Assembly: GCA_963733945.1 (NCBI GenBank)
Contig: CAVTFD010000040.1
Coordinates: forward strand, 1-64,000
Direction of reading: 5' to 3'
Origin: AP-15 sp963733945
Lineage (GTDB): Bacteria; Pseudomonadota; Alphaproteobacteria; ATCC43930; CGMCC-115725
DNA: 64,000 bases
The notes below the pieces were generated by a model. It was not told the origin of the DNA. It worked only from the letters and a program-made list of their open reading frames with translations, and searched no databases. The position numbers and the translations under genes were made by a program. Shown here in pieces: positions 31,912 through 40,827 of this stretch (within the stretch, counting starts at the first letter, position 1; each line of letters opens with the position of its first letter).

Positions 31912-33576
31912 ATGCCGGAACGGTCCGTCTGCTCGGTCCTGCTGATCGGTTTTCAGGATCAGGACAATCTCGGTCTGCGCTACCTTTTGTCGTCGGTGCG
32001 GCACGCGGGCTTTTCCGGCCGGATCGAGACCTACACCTCCGACCCTGAGCCGATCGTGGAACTGGTCGCCCGCCTGCGCCCCGACGTGATCGGCTTTTCG
32101 CTGATATTCCAATATATGTCGCCAGCCTTCGCGCGGGTGATCCAGACCCTCCGGGCGCGCGGATCCCGAGCCCACATTACCATCGGCGGGCACTATCCCA
32201 GTTTTGACTATCAGGAGGTGCTGCAGCGCATCCCCGGCGCCGATTCAGTCGTCCGCTTCGAGGGTGAAGCGACCCTCGTCGAGCTGATGGACAAGCTGAG
32301 CGGAGGCGAGGATTGGCGCGGCATCGCCGGCATCGCCTATCGGCGGGGCGAGGAGATCGTCGCCAATCCCCTGCGGCCGGCGATCGACGATCTCGACCAG
32401 CTCCCGTTTCCCGAGCGGTCCGACATCGACTATCGCCGGCGAGACCTTTCCACCGCCTCGGTCCTCGGCAGCCGGGGCTGCCCGTGGAACTGCAATTTCT
32501 GCAGTATTCGCCCGTTCTACGAGGCCCAAGGCGGCAAGCTGCGGCGCCTGCGCTCACCCGCCGCGGTGGTCGAAGAGATGCGCCAACTCTACGTCGAACA
32601 GGGCGCGCGGATATTCCTTTTCCAGGACGACGATTTTCTGGCGACCGGGCGGCGCGCCCGCGAGTGGGCCGAGGCGATCGCCGACGGGGTAATCGCGGCG
32701 GGATTGGCGGGCCGGATCGCGTTTAAAATCAGCTGCCGCTCGGATGAGGTCCGGCATGAGACGATGGCGCGCCTCGTCGAGGCGGGACTCACCCATGTTT
32801 ACATGGGGGTCGAGAACGGCGACAAGCAGGGCCTTGTCAACCTGAACAAGATGCTGAAGCCGCATCAGCATATCGAAGCGGGGAAAATCCTGCGCGATCT
32901 CGATGTGTCGTTCGACTTCGGCTTTATGCTGCTGGAGCCCTACAGCACGATCACAACCGTGCGCAACAACATCGCGTTCCTCGACCGCTTTGTCGGCGAC
33001 GGGTGGACGGTTGCGGGCTTCTGCCGTACCCTGCCCTATGCGGGTACCCCGTTGAAACGCCAGCTCGAGGCGGAAGGGCGATTGCTCGGAAATGCGTTCG
33101 AGCCCGACTACAACTTTCTCGACCCGAAGCTGGATTTGTTCTACGATTGGATGCTGCTCACCTTCCGCGTGCGAAACTTCGACAATGCCGGGCTGGTCGA
33201 AGTATTGCGTTCACTCGTGTTCGAGGCGCACCTGAACCTACCGGATTTCCGCAACTTTCAGCCAGTGGACCGCGCACGCCTGCATAGCATCACCGCGCAG
33301 TGCAATGGTCATGCGCTCTACTGTCTGGGCGCGGCGCTCGATTATATCGAGGCGACCCCGGTCGAAGAAATCAACATTAGACACGGCTACCTCGGCAGGT
33401 TAACGGCGCATGAATTGGCGCAGGAGCGGCAACTGACGGCGGAGGTCAGCGCATTCTACTGGGCTGCACGCGCGCGCCAGGGCCTGTCGACGCCGGAATT
33501 CCAGGAACTTCGCTTGCTCGGCGGGTTCGAGAATTCCTGGACGGTGGCCCCGCAAGATCTCCGCATCACGTACTGA
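31912..33576 (+). CDS. B12-binding-domain radical SAM protein
   Basis: A protein of 554 aa from ATG 31912 (AAGGGAG upstream). Residues 1-145 form a cobalamin-binding Rossmann-like domain (VCSVLLIGFQDQDNLGLRYL, RPDVIGFSLIF, ITIGGHYPSFDY). The radical SAM core follows with C190-x3-C194-x2-C197 (GCPWNCNFC) binding a 4Fe-4S cluster, then a 230-aa C-terminal region. Class B family members carry out methylation at unactivated carbons or ring rearrangements in lipids, antibiotics and peptides. It is preceded by the poly-Ile protein gene and followed by a dispersed repeat. The substrate is unknown. Confidence 0.9.
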   Translation: MPERSVCSVLLIGFQDQDNLGLRYLLSSVRHAGFSGRIETYTSDPEPIVELVARLRPDVIGFSLIFQYMSPAFARVIQTLRARGSRAHITIGGHYPSFDYQEVLQRIPGADSVVRFEGEATLVELMDKLSGGEDWRGIAGIAYRRGEEIVANPLRPAIDDLDQLPFPERSDIDYRRRDLSTASVLGSRGCPWNCNFCSIRPFYEAQGGKLRRLRSPAAVVEEMRQLYVEQGARIFLFQDDDFLATGRRAREWAEAIADGVIAAGLAGRIAFKISCRSDEVRHETMARLVEAGLTHVYMGVENGDKQGLVNLNKMLKPHQHIEAGKILRDLDVSFDFGFMLLEPYSTITTVRNNIAFLDRFVGDGWTVAGFCRTLPYAGTPLKRQLEAEGRLLGNAFEPDYNFLDPKLDLFYDWMLLTFRVRNFDNAGLVEVLRSLVFEAHLNLPDFRNFQPVDRARLHSITAQCNGHALYCLGAALDYIEATPVEEINIRHGYLGRLTAHELAQERQLTAEVSAFYWAARARQGLSTPEFQELRLLGGFENSWTVAPQDLRITY

Positions 33577-33612
33577 ATCCGCGACCAGCAGAGTACCCGT
33601 CTCCTTTAAGGC

Positions 33613-33696
33613 GGCTGAGCTTCGCTATCAGCCGAGCAGGCTGACGCCCGCCCGGAAAAAAGGGGGACCGGTCTCGCCGATCCGCGTTGCGGCGGT
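33613..33696. repeat. Degenerate ~84-bp repeat, copy 2
   Basis: The partner of 29017-29100: GGCTGAGCTT start, CAGCCGAGC, A6 run, ATCCGCGTTGC near the end. It lies in the 225-base gap after the radical SAM gene. That gap shows no other feature. Confidence 0.5.
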
Positions 33697-33801
33697 GGTT
33701 GAGATGACGGCGCGGTTGATCAGCGACGGGCAGCTGGATTGCGGTAATCAGGCGATACGGATAAACCCGCCAGCGTAGGCTTCGATTGAATATCCAAGGA
33801 A

Positions 33802-34650
33802 ATGACAGTGGACCTGCCCACGGGATTCCGGGTCAGCTTCGAGGGCCAACCCTCGGCCGAGGACTGTGACACGATCGGCTACGCCCTCGATGGGTACAAT
33901 CGTGAATTTCTTGGCGAAACCGGCTACTCCCGAATGGGCTTTTTTGTCCGCGACGAGCGCGGCGCGATCATGGCGGGGCTGGTCGGCTCAACCTATGGCG
34001 GCTGGCTGTTCGTCGCCGATCTCTGGGTCCATGCCGAGCTGCGCCGGCGCGGCATTGGTCGTGAATTGCTGGCAATGGCCGAGCAGCGCGCGGTGGAACT
34101 GGGTTGCCACTCGGCGCGGCTGGACACCTTTTCTTTCCAAGCGCCGGGATATTATCCGCGTTTTGGCTACCGGCTTTTTGGGGCGCTCGACTACCCTCTC
34201 GGTCATCGGCTGTATTTCTTGTGGAAACGGCTGAAGCCTGAAGCCACATCGAATCTTGTCAAATTGTTCCCGGTCTCGGTCAAGGGGGTGCTGTTCGAGG
34301 AAGGCAGGGTCGCTCTGCTGGAGAACGAGCGGGGGACATGGGAATTGCCGGGCGGACGGCTCGAACCCGGCGAGGACCCGGCGACCTGCCTCGCGCGTGA
34401 AGTCGTCGAGGAGCTCGGCGTGGAGGTCGCGATCGAGGCAATCCTCGATAGCTGGGTCTACGAAGTGTTGCCGCAGCGCGAGGTGCTGATCGTGACCTAT
34501 GGGGTGCAGCGTTCGAACCAGCGGGCGATGCGGGTCAGCGACGAACATCAGCGGTCGGGGCTGTTTGCGCTGAGCGAACTGGACGGGTTGCCGATGCCCG
34601 AACGCTACCGCCGTTCGATCCGTGCCTGGGCGACGCAGTGTGGCGTCTGA
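33802..34650 (+). CDS. GNAT acetyltransferase - Nudix hydrolase fusion
   Basis: A 282-aa two-domain protein. Residues 1-145 are a GNAT fold with the acetyl-CoA loop LRRRGIGRELLAMAE and FSFQAPGYYPRFGYRLFG. Residues 155-282 are a Nudix hydrolase with a complete Nudix box from G185 (GRLEPGEDPATCLA then REVVEELGV, E203 and E204 binding metal). The first domain would acetylate a small molecule or protein, the second would hydrolyse a nucleoside diphosphate derivative. It is followed seven bases later by mazG, another nucleotide-cleaning enzyme, so a house-cleaning role is plausible. Confidence 0.9.
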   Translation: MTVDLPTGFRVSFEGQPSAEDCDTIGYALDGYNREFLGETGYSRMGFFVRDERGAIMAGLVGSTYGGWLFVADLWVHAELRRRGIGRELLAMAEQRAVELGCHSARLDTFSFQAPGYYPRFGYRLFGALDYPLGHRLYFLWKRLKPEATSNLVKLFPVSVKGVLFEEGRVALLENERGTWELPGGRLEPGEDPATCLAREVVEELGVEVAIEAILDSWVYEVLPQREVLIVTYGVQRSNQRAMRVSDEHQRSGLFALSELDGLPMPERYRRSIRAWATQCGV

Positions 34651-34657
34651 TCGCGCG

Positions 34658-35449
34658 ATGACGACCCCTCCCCTCGCCCGTCTGCTGGCGATCATGGCGC
34701 AGCTGCGCGATCCCGAGCGCGGCTGCCCCTGGGATTGTGACCAGGATTTCGCGACGATCGCGCCTTATACGATCGAAGAGGCCTATGAGGTGGCCGACGC
34801 GATCGCGCGCGGCGATATGGCGGGGTTGAAGGACGAACTCGGCGATCTGCTGTTTCAAGTCGTCTTTCACGCCCGCATGGCCGAGGAAGCCGGGCTCTTC
34901 GCGTTTGACGATGTTGCCGCGGCGATCGCCGACAAGATGGTGCGGCGTCACCCGCATGTCTTTGGCGATGCCGAGATTACTTCCGCAGAGGCGCAGACAC
35001 GGGCGTGGGAGGAGCACAAAGCCGGGGAGCGTGCGGCTCAAGCCGCCGCGACCGGAACTCAAGAAAGCGTACTCGACGGGGTGGCCCTCGCCCTCCCTGC
35101 CCTGCTGCGCGCCGCCAAAATCCAAGGGCGGGCGGCGCGGATCGGATTCGACTGGCCAGCGGCGCGCCCGGTCATTGCCAAAATCGCCGAGGAAATCGCC
35201 GAGCTCGAAGCCGAACTCGATAACGGCGCCGATCCCGAAAAAATCGAGGACGAAATGGGCGATGTCTTATTTGCCGCCGCCAACCTCGCGCGCAAGCTCG
35301 GCATCGACCCTGAAGCGGCGCTGCGGCGCGCCACCGCGAAATTCGAGCGCCGCTTCCGCCGGGTCGAAATGCTCGCCGCCGAGCGCGGCATCAGCGGTCT
35401 GGATGCGCTCGAAGCGCTATGGCAGGAGGTCAAGCGCACGGAAGACTGA
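34658..35449 (+). CDS. mazG: Nucleoside triphosphate pyrophosphohydrolase MazG
   Basis: A protein of 263 aa from ATG 34658 (MTTPPLARLLAIMAQLRDPE). It has the signature CPWDCDQDFATIAPYTIEEAYEV, the metal-binding ELGDLLFQVVFHARM and a second helical repeat (EIAELEAELDNG...DEMGDVLFAAANLARKLG), the two-domain form as in E. coli. It hydrolyses non-canonical dNTPs/NTPs to monophosphates. Its 3' side is the site where the IS481-type element inserted (35498). Confidence 0.96.
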   Translation: MTTPPLARLLAIMAQLRDPERGCPWDCDQDFATIAPYTIEEAYEVADAIARGDMAGLKDELGDLLFQVVFHARMAEEAGLFAFDDVAAAIADKMVRRHPHVFGDAEITSAEAQTRAWEEHKAGERAAQAAATGTQESVLDGVALALPALLRAAKIQGRAARIGFDWPAARPVIAKIAEEIAELEAELDNGADPEKIEDEMGDVLFAAANLARKLGIDPEAALRRATAKFERRFRRVEMLAAERGISGLDALEALWQEVKRTED

Positions 35450-35498
35450 GGGAACCCAGGTCGATCAGAGTTGCCTGCGTCGGGCGCACCGTATCTAG

Positions 35499-36446
35499 CT
35501 AGCTGTTGAAGCCAAGAACGTTGTTCAGCTTGGAGGCAGGCGGTTGCCCGCCGAGGGCTGAGTGTGGGCGGGTATGGTTATATTCGGCGATCCAGGGCTG
35601 CATGGCGTTTCCTCGCTCGGCGGAGGATTGGTAGGCACGGGCGTAGGCCCACTCGCGCAAGCTCGTTTGGATGAAGCGCTCGGCCTTGCCGTTGGTGCGC
35701 GGCGTGTAGGGCCGGGTGCGGATATGCTTGAGCCTGGCCTGGGCGCAGGCGGCGCGGAAGTCATGGCTCCTATAGGCCGAGCCGTTGTCGGTCATGATGC
35801 GTTCGACGGCGACGCCGTGACGGGCGAACCAGTCGAGCGCGCGGCCGAGGAAGGCGATGGCGCTTTCCTTCTTCTCGTCCGGCAGGAGCTCGGTGTAGGC
35901 CAGGCGCGAGGCGTCGTCGATGCAGACGTGCAGCACCTCCCAGCCGATGCCATGGTGGCGATTGATGGCTCCGGTACGGCGGCCGGTAATGCGGTGGCCG
36001 ACTCCGCCGATGCGACCGAGTTTCTTGGTGTCGAGGTGCAACAGCTCGCCGGGCCGCTCGCGCTGGTAGCGCACGATCGGCGGCGGCGGATCGAGCGCCT
36101 TCAGGCGGCCGAGACCGAGCCGGCGCAGGACCGCACCTACGGTCGAGCGCGGCAGGCCGAGCTGGCGGGCGATCCGATCGCCTGTCAGGCGCTGCCGGCG
36201 CAACCGTTCGATCTCGCCGTCTCGTTCGCTGGGGGCGCGCTCACGGTATCGGCCGGGCGTCGAGCTGCGGTCCTGCAAGGCGATCTCGCCGCCCGCCCGA
36301 TACCGCGCCAGCCAATGGTATGCACGGCGCTGCGACAGACCGGCTGCCACCGCGGCATCAGCAACCTTCCAGCCCTCATCCTCGATCCGCAAAACCATCA
36401 AGAGTCGACCCTGCGGCGTCAGGCGCGCATTCTTATGGATGTTCAT
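35499..36446 (-). CDS. IS481-family transposase
   Basis: A 315-aa protein from ATG 36446 (MNIHKNARLTPQGRLLMVLR). It has N-terminal helix-turn-helix domains (about 10-110) and an RNase H-like DDE core with D in LLHLDTKKLGRI, D in RIMTDNGSAYRSHDF and E in NGKAERFIQTSLREW, typical of IS481/IS3-like integrases. The frame is intact. The TAG stop (35499-35501) and part of the last Ser codon lie in the target-site duplication, so the insertion site supplied the stop codon. Confidence 0.93.
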   Translation of the reverse strand: MNIHKNARLTPQGRLLMVLRIEDEGWKVADAAVAAGLSQRRAYHWLARYRAGGEIALQDRSSTPGRYRERAPSERDGEIERLRRQRLTGDRIARQLGLPRSTVGAVLRRLGLGRLKALDPPPPIVRYQRERPGELLHLDTKKLGRIGGVGHRITGRRTGAINRHHGIGWEVLHVCIDDASRLAYTELLPDEKKESAIAFLGRALDWFARHGVAVERIMTDNGSAYRSHDFRAACAQARLKHIRTRPYTPRTNGKAERFIQTSLREWAYARAYQSSAERGNAMQPWIAEYNHTRPHSALGGQPPASKLNNVLGFNS

Positions 36447-36531
36447 CCGGGGCTCCGGCATAGGGCTGGTTGGCTTCGCAACCCCAGCCTCACACCCCAG
36501 ACCCGGATGAACAACCTTCATAGCTTCCACA
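35504..36531. mobile_element. Complete IS481-family insertion sequence
   Basis: A 1028-bp element bounded by imperfect terminal inverted repeats (TGTTGAAGCC at the left, reverse complement TGTGGAAGCT at the right; 20 of 24 bases equal). It is flanked on both sides by GCTAGC (35498-35503 and 36532-36537), a 6-bp duplication of the form NCTAGN known for Bordetella IS481. The intact transposase and clean duplication suggest a recent insertion. Confidence 0.92.
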
Positions 36532-36649
36532 GCTAGCTAGGTGAATGTGCCGAGGATTATGGCCAAGTGCTCTCCTCTGATGGTTCGCAGGGCCCGCCCT
36601 GCGATGTCTCGGCGCTCGGAAACCGCAAAGGCGCTGCCGATACCGCGAG

Positions 36650-38090
36650 CATTGCGAGCGGCCGAAGCGCAGCGGAGGACCTCGGGAGGGGCTTTTGTAC
36701 GGCGACCTGCTCGGCTATTGGGAAAAGCCCAGCGTGCGCCCTTGCAGACCTGCCGCGCCCGGATGGCGCCGCTGCCGATCAGCCGGAGCACCGTCATTTT
36801 GCTGAAGGTCGGGCGCCGCGCCGCCTCCTCTAACGTCAACTCGCCGCATTCCGTCATCTCGCCCTCCCAGTACACGGCAATGCCATGAGCGCTGCGGTGC
36901 GAGCGCGCACCGGGCTTTCGGTCCCAGCTGTTGCCCTTGCCGGTGCGTTTGCCGCAGCGATTGAGATGGCCGCGATGCCGGCGTCCGGCTGTCGGCGCGC
37001 CAGAGCGTGGATAAGCTCGCCGGTTTCGGCCTCGGTCGTCCAGCGGCCCGGTTCTTCGGTACCGTCAGCCGCGTATGATCCCCGGCCTGCCAATGAACCA
37101 CCTTTGCCGTCGCCAGTGCCGCGAGCTGTTCCTCGATGCCGTTAACCTCGACGAGCCGATCGTTCCAGCGCCGCTCTAGCTCGGCTGCGACCAAGCGGTT
37201 GTCAGGATCGATGGCGTCATACTGCCGCCGCGCCATCCCGGCCTCGTAGCGCGCCTGGGTGAAGGCGAGTTCAGCTTGCCGATGGACCTCGGAATTGTCG
37301 GCGACGCGGGCATCGATCGCGTGCAAAGCGGACTCGATCCCCGAGGGCGCGAGCACCCGCAGCAGTTCCGCCGAGACGGCCGCGTCGACCCGCAACCCAC
37401 CAAACGCGATGCAGCGCTCGATCCCCTGGTTGAGATGGGTGCCGCGGGTTATAATAGCGCACGCAGTATCCGACCGCGCCGCTGTAGGAGACGTGCAGAC
37501 GACGCCCGCAATGGCCACAACACAACAGACCGGCCAACAGCGCATCGCCGCGAGGCACGGAGCCGCGCGCCATGCTGGCATTGTCTGCGATCAGACGCTC
37601 GTTCCCTTCGAATTCCTGCCGCGAGAGGTAGCCCTCGTGGTGGTCGGGGAGCAACACCTCCCCCTCGCTCCGGTTCGGCGAAAGCCGCGGACGACCCGCT
37701 TGCGCCCCTCCCGCACGCTCACCCGGCTGCAGGTGCGGCCGAAGGCATAGGCGCCAGCGTAGATCTGCAGGATGGTGTTGTAGACCGCCATTTTTCAGAC
37801 GATCCGCGGTCCTAACGGTCCTTGCTGACGGTCGGCAGGCGAATCTCTTCCTGGCGCAGCCACAAATGCGCCTGCCGCACGCTGCGGCACTCGCCGAACT
37901 TGCGGAATACCAGGGCGATGGCCTCGCGGACCCGCAGATCCGGATCGATCTCGATACGATCGAGCCGGGCTTTGCGATAACCGATCGCGACGGTGAAGAA
38001 CAGCTCGCCACGTCGCGCTTTCTGGCGCAAGGCCTCGATCGAGTGCTGCCGCAACACGACAGCTCCATCAGGCGTGATCTTGATGCTCAT
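36650..38090 (-). pseudogene. Large serine recombinase remnant (frameshifted, N-truncated)
   Basis: Minus-strand fragments in several frames rebuild the C-terminal two thirds of a recombinase with Recombinase and zinc-ribbon domains. They include LRQHSIEALRQKARRGELFF and IALVFRKFGECRSVRQAHLW (about 38060-37850), YAGAYAFGRTCSRVSV (about 37740), LLPDHHEGYLSRQEFEGNE, ARYEAGMARRQYDAIDPDNR (about 37230), LTVPKNR, TEAETGELIHALARRQPD and finally LTLEEAARRPTFSKMTVLRL (about 36830-36770). At least four frame changes are needed. The N-terminal catalytic resolvase domain is missing, so it is dead. Confidence 0.8.
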
Positions 38091-38500
38091 CGACCCGCTC
38101 CGTCACCGCAAACTCGACGACCGCCGTCTCCGCCAGCAGCTGTCCGACCAGAAGCAGCAGTCGCTTTATTACCGCCGGTGGCAGGGACGCCTTCGCTGCC
38201 GCTCTCGGGAACCGCTCCCGCTGGCCGAGGAGTGCGTAATGTCCCATGCCGCCTCCGTTGCCGCGATCCGACGGCAACGATAGGACGGCATCGGCGACCT
38301 GGCGCAGGGCCTGCAGTTCTGCGAGCGGAAAGCATGGCACTTCCCGGATCTCGGCGGCCGCAACTGCCGGTGTCGTCATCGATTCCGGCACCAGCGCTAT
38401 CGTCCCGTCGGGCTGCTCGACCACCAGCAAGGTGACACCGCGGAATGGATAACGCCGCACGACCGCGACTCGCCAGCCGCAACGTGGATAAAAGGGGTAG
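38068..38500 (-). pseudogene. DUF5372-type protein remnant of the same mobile element
   Basis: On the minus strand, YYPFYPRCGWRVAVVRRY, PFRGVTLLVVEQPDGTIALV and AEIREVPCFPLAELQALRQV match the small DUF5372 protein usually encoded just upstream of such recombinases. The N-terminus has been replaced by IstB-derived sequence, giving a chimeric frame that starts at 38574. Confidence 0.6.
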
Positions 38501-38504
38501 TAAA

Positions 38505-38850
38505 TCGTTCTCCAGGCCGGTTGACGAGGTCGATGACGGTGAAGAAGCTGCTTCTGGTGCCGCCGCGGATGCAAGCCCGGGCGATGGATCTTGCCGGTTC
38601 CGGTCGGGGCAGAGAGATGCTGCCCGATACCAGGGGCCGGACGCGACCAGGGCCCGAGCCAACCGGCAGGGGCGGCTCGCCGATCATCTGACCCGGCTCG
38701 ACTTCGTCGTCCTCGACGAGCGCGGCTATCTGCCCTTCGCCCAGGCCGGCGGCCGGCTTCTCTTTCACCTAGTCAGTCGCCTCTACGAGCGCACTCCGTC
38801 ATCGTCACCACCAACCTCGCCTTTGGCGAATGGCCGAGCCCCTTCGCCGC
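38505..38850. pseudogene. IstB (IS21 helper ATPase) fragments in opposite orientations
   Basis: On the minus strand, APTGTGKIH (Walker A, about 38610) and SSFFTVIDLVNRP (about 38540) are the middle of IstB. On the plus strand, GRLADHLTRLDFVVLDERGY and LPFAQAGGRLLFHLVSRLYE (about 38670-38790), then after a frameshift VTTNLAFGEWPS (about 38810-38845), are the following part. The two pieces meet head to head, so one IstB gene was split by an inversion, or two copies were joined. Confidence 0.7.
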
Positions 38851-39589
38851 CATCGACCGGCCTCCCGGATGGATCGAAGCGAACGCGAAGCAGGCGCAGT
38901 GCGGCGACCGGGTTGGCAAGGGCGCTTGCGATTGTCCGCAGCGCCAAACACCGGGCAGGTTCGGATCGGCGGCACTCTCGCACGATCGGATCGCGGCCGA
39001 GCCTCCACGAGGTCCGCAACCGGCCGATCGGATCGCGCGCGGCGACGGCGTCGCGGGAGCATAACACCTGGCAAAACGCTTCGAACTGCTCGTACTCGCG
39101 CACTGACAGCTGGCCTTCGAGCCCGCTCGTTGCGAGCGCATCCACGACACTGTCGAGATCGGGAAAGACATGAGAAAACGCCGCGCTGCCGGTCAAGGCC
39201 CGGCCGATCTGGACCGGCTTAAGGCCATTTCGGCAGCCCTTGACCAGTGCCAGAGAAGCGAACGACACCAGGAAATTGGCGCGGGGCAGCGCGATCTCGA
39301 GGGGTCCCCCCTCGATCACCTGCAGCCGTGCCCGCTGGTCGGGCGAAACTCGGCAGCGCTCGATCGCTTCCCGAATGGCCGCGCCCTCGACCCGGCCGCG
39401 CCGCAGGTGAAACACGACATCCAAACGGCTGCGTTGCAGGACAGCCGACGCCAATGCCGAATAGATTGCGGGTTCGCCGAGATCGGCACCGGATCCCTCG
39501 GCGAGCGCGGAAGCGGTCGAGGCGTGGTCGCATATCAGGACGACACCCGCGGCAGACGCAGTGACCGTCTCCTGCGTGATCGTCATCAT
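38783..39589 (-). CDS. Unrecognised glycan-locus protein with altered 3' end
   Basis: A protein of 268 aa from ATG 39589, which overlaps the stop of the glycosyltransferase gene (TGATG), so the two are translationally coupled. The protein starts MMTITQETVTASAAGVVLIC and is otherwise a soluble alpha/beta-looking sequence (LEIALPRANFLVSFASLALV, SHVFPDLDSVVDALATSGLE) with no domain I recognise. From about 38870 to 38783 the reading frame runs antisense through the IstB remnant, so the native C-terminus was cut and replaced by mobile-element DNA. It may be non-functional. Confidence 0.55.
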   Translation of the reverse strand: MMTITQETVTASAAGVVLICDHASTASALAEGSGADLGEPAIYSALASAVLQRSRLDVVFHLRRGRVEGAAIREAIERCRVSPDQRARLQVIEGGPLEIALPRANFLVSFASLALVKGCRNGLKPVQIGRALTGSAAFSHVFPDLDSVVDALATSGLEGQLSVREYEQFEAFCQVLCSRDAVAARDPIGRLRTSWRLGRDPIVRECRRSEPARCLALRTIASALANPVAALRLLRVRFDPSGRPVDGGEGARPFAKGEVGGDDDGVRS

Positions 39590-40551
39590 CAGGCTGGGCG
39601 GATTGCGGCGGCCGAGACGCGGCGATAGAGCCGGTGCCATTCGGACATGACGTCCTCCCATGGCGGAATCCCGGCCGCTGAGGCGAAGGCCCCCCGGCTA
39701 AGCTCGGCGATAGCGCTTCCATTGTCGTCCAGCAGCGCCATAATCCGCGCGCCGTCGAGGTCGGATCGGCCGGTCAGGAGCAGCCCGTTGGCGCCGTCGT
39801 GCACCAAATCCGGGCACATCCCGACCGGCGTGCAGATTACCGGCACGCCGCTGCCGAGCGCTTCGGGCAGGCAGGCAGGCCCGCCCTCGAAGGCGCTGAG
39901 GATCAGCAGCGCATCGATCCTGGCATAAATCTCGGCCATCAGCCGGTAGGGAAGGCGCTCCCAATGATCGGCCTTAAATCCCCTCGCCCGCGCGAACTTC
40001 GCTTCGTGTCCGCGACCCTCGCCGACCAATACGAACGACACCCGGCGAGGGTCGAGCCGGGCGAGCAATGCCTGGAACAGGTATTCGCCCTTGATTCCCA
40101 AATTGTACCGCCGGGAGAAGAACCCCAGGCGGAGGCCGTCGCCGGTTGGCCGCCGGGGCTGCTCCGGCAGCGGAAAGATGCGGCGGTCCACGCCGTGCGG
40201 GACGACGCAAGCATGCGAGAGGCCATGCTGCGTCAGCACCACCTGCTGGCTCGTATTGAGGCAATGAATAGCTTGGGCTTCGCGGTAACGCGGCAGCGAA
40301 TACTTCAGGCCCAGCCATCCTCGATCGTCGTGCAAATCATGATGTATCGTCACGATCGATCGCGGCTTCAGGCGCCGTTCGAGATTGGGGCGGTGGTAAT
40401 GCCAAACGTCTGCATGCCGGTCGGGCCGTTCCGAGCGGGTCACCCGCGTCCCACCGGGGGCCGCCGCTGCCGCCCGCTCGATCAGATGGTCAAAGATGGT
40501 ACTGGCGAGCAAACCTGTCGAAAGAACATGATTGATGTGAAATACTCTCAT
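39589..40551 (-). CDS. GT4-family glycosyltransferase
   Basis: A 320-aa GT-B fold enzyme. The N-terminal acceptor domain starts MRVFHINHVLSTGLLAS and includes TIHHDLHD. The C-terminal donor-binding domain has HGVDRRIFPLP, a KADHWERLPYRLMAEIYARI segment and the GT4 signature SAFEGGPACLPEALGSGVPVI. It transfers a sugar from a nucleotide donor, probably in building the surface glycan encoded by the genes that follow on the other strand. It is transcribed divergently from wecB, across mobile-element debris. Confidence 0.9.
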   Translation of the reverse strand: MRVFHINHVLSTGLLASTIFDHLIERAAAAAPGGTRVTRSERPDRHADVWHYHRPNLERRLKPRSIVTIHHDLHDDRGWLGLKYSLPRYREAQAIHCLNTSQQVVLTQHGLSHACVVPHGVDRRIFPLPEQPRRPTGDGLRLGFFSRRYNLGIKGEYLFQALLARLDPRRVSFVLVGEGRGHEAKFARARGFKADHWERLPYRLMAEIYARIDALLILSAFEGGPACLPEALGSGVPVICTPVGMCPDLVHDGANGLLLTGRSDLDGARIMALLDDNGSAIAELSRGAFASAAGIPPWEDVMSEWHRLYRRVSAAAIRPA

Positions 40552-40827
40552 GACATTGTAGATTATTTATTCAATGCTTGGCGTTCTGTAACGGAAACCA
40601 GACCGAACCGCACACTCGGACGACTGTGCCGGGAGCCTGGTTGCGCTGGTAGACGGTGATTCGAAGAACCTCGATCCAGTTTTTAATCCAGTATGCGGGG
40701 GTGCAGCGCCCACCGCCATCCCGGGTGAGGAATTCGCCGGTGAGTGTGGAGGATATCGCGCGCAACGCCGATCTGGCAAGCTTGCAGGGGAATCGCTTGA
40801 ACGGTTTATGGTGCGGCTAGGACGGCT
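40552..40827. other. Intergenic region upstream of glycosyltransferase
   Basis: About 276 bases before the mobile remnants. It includes an AT-rich stretch at the start of the glycosyltransferase mRNA (40552-40575), a likely promoter zone. Short open frames here show no family resemblance. Confidence 0.35.
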
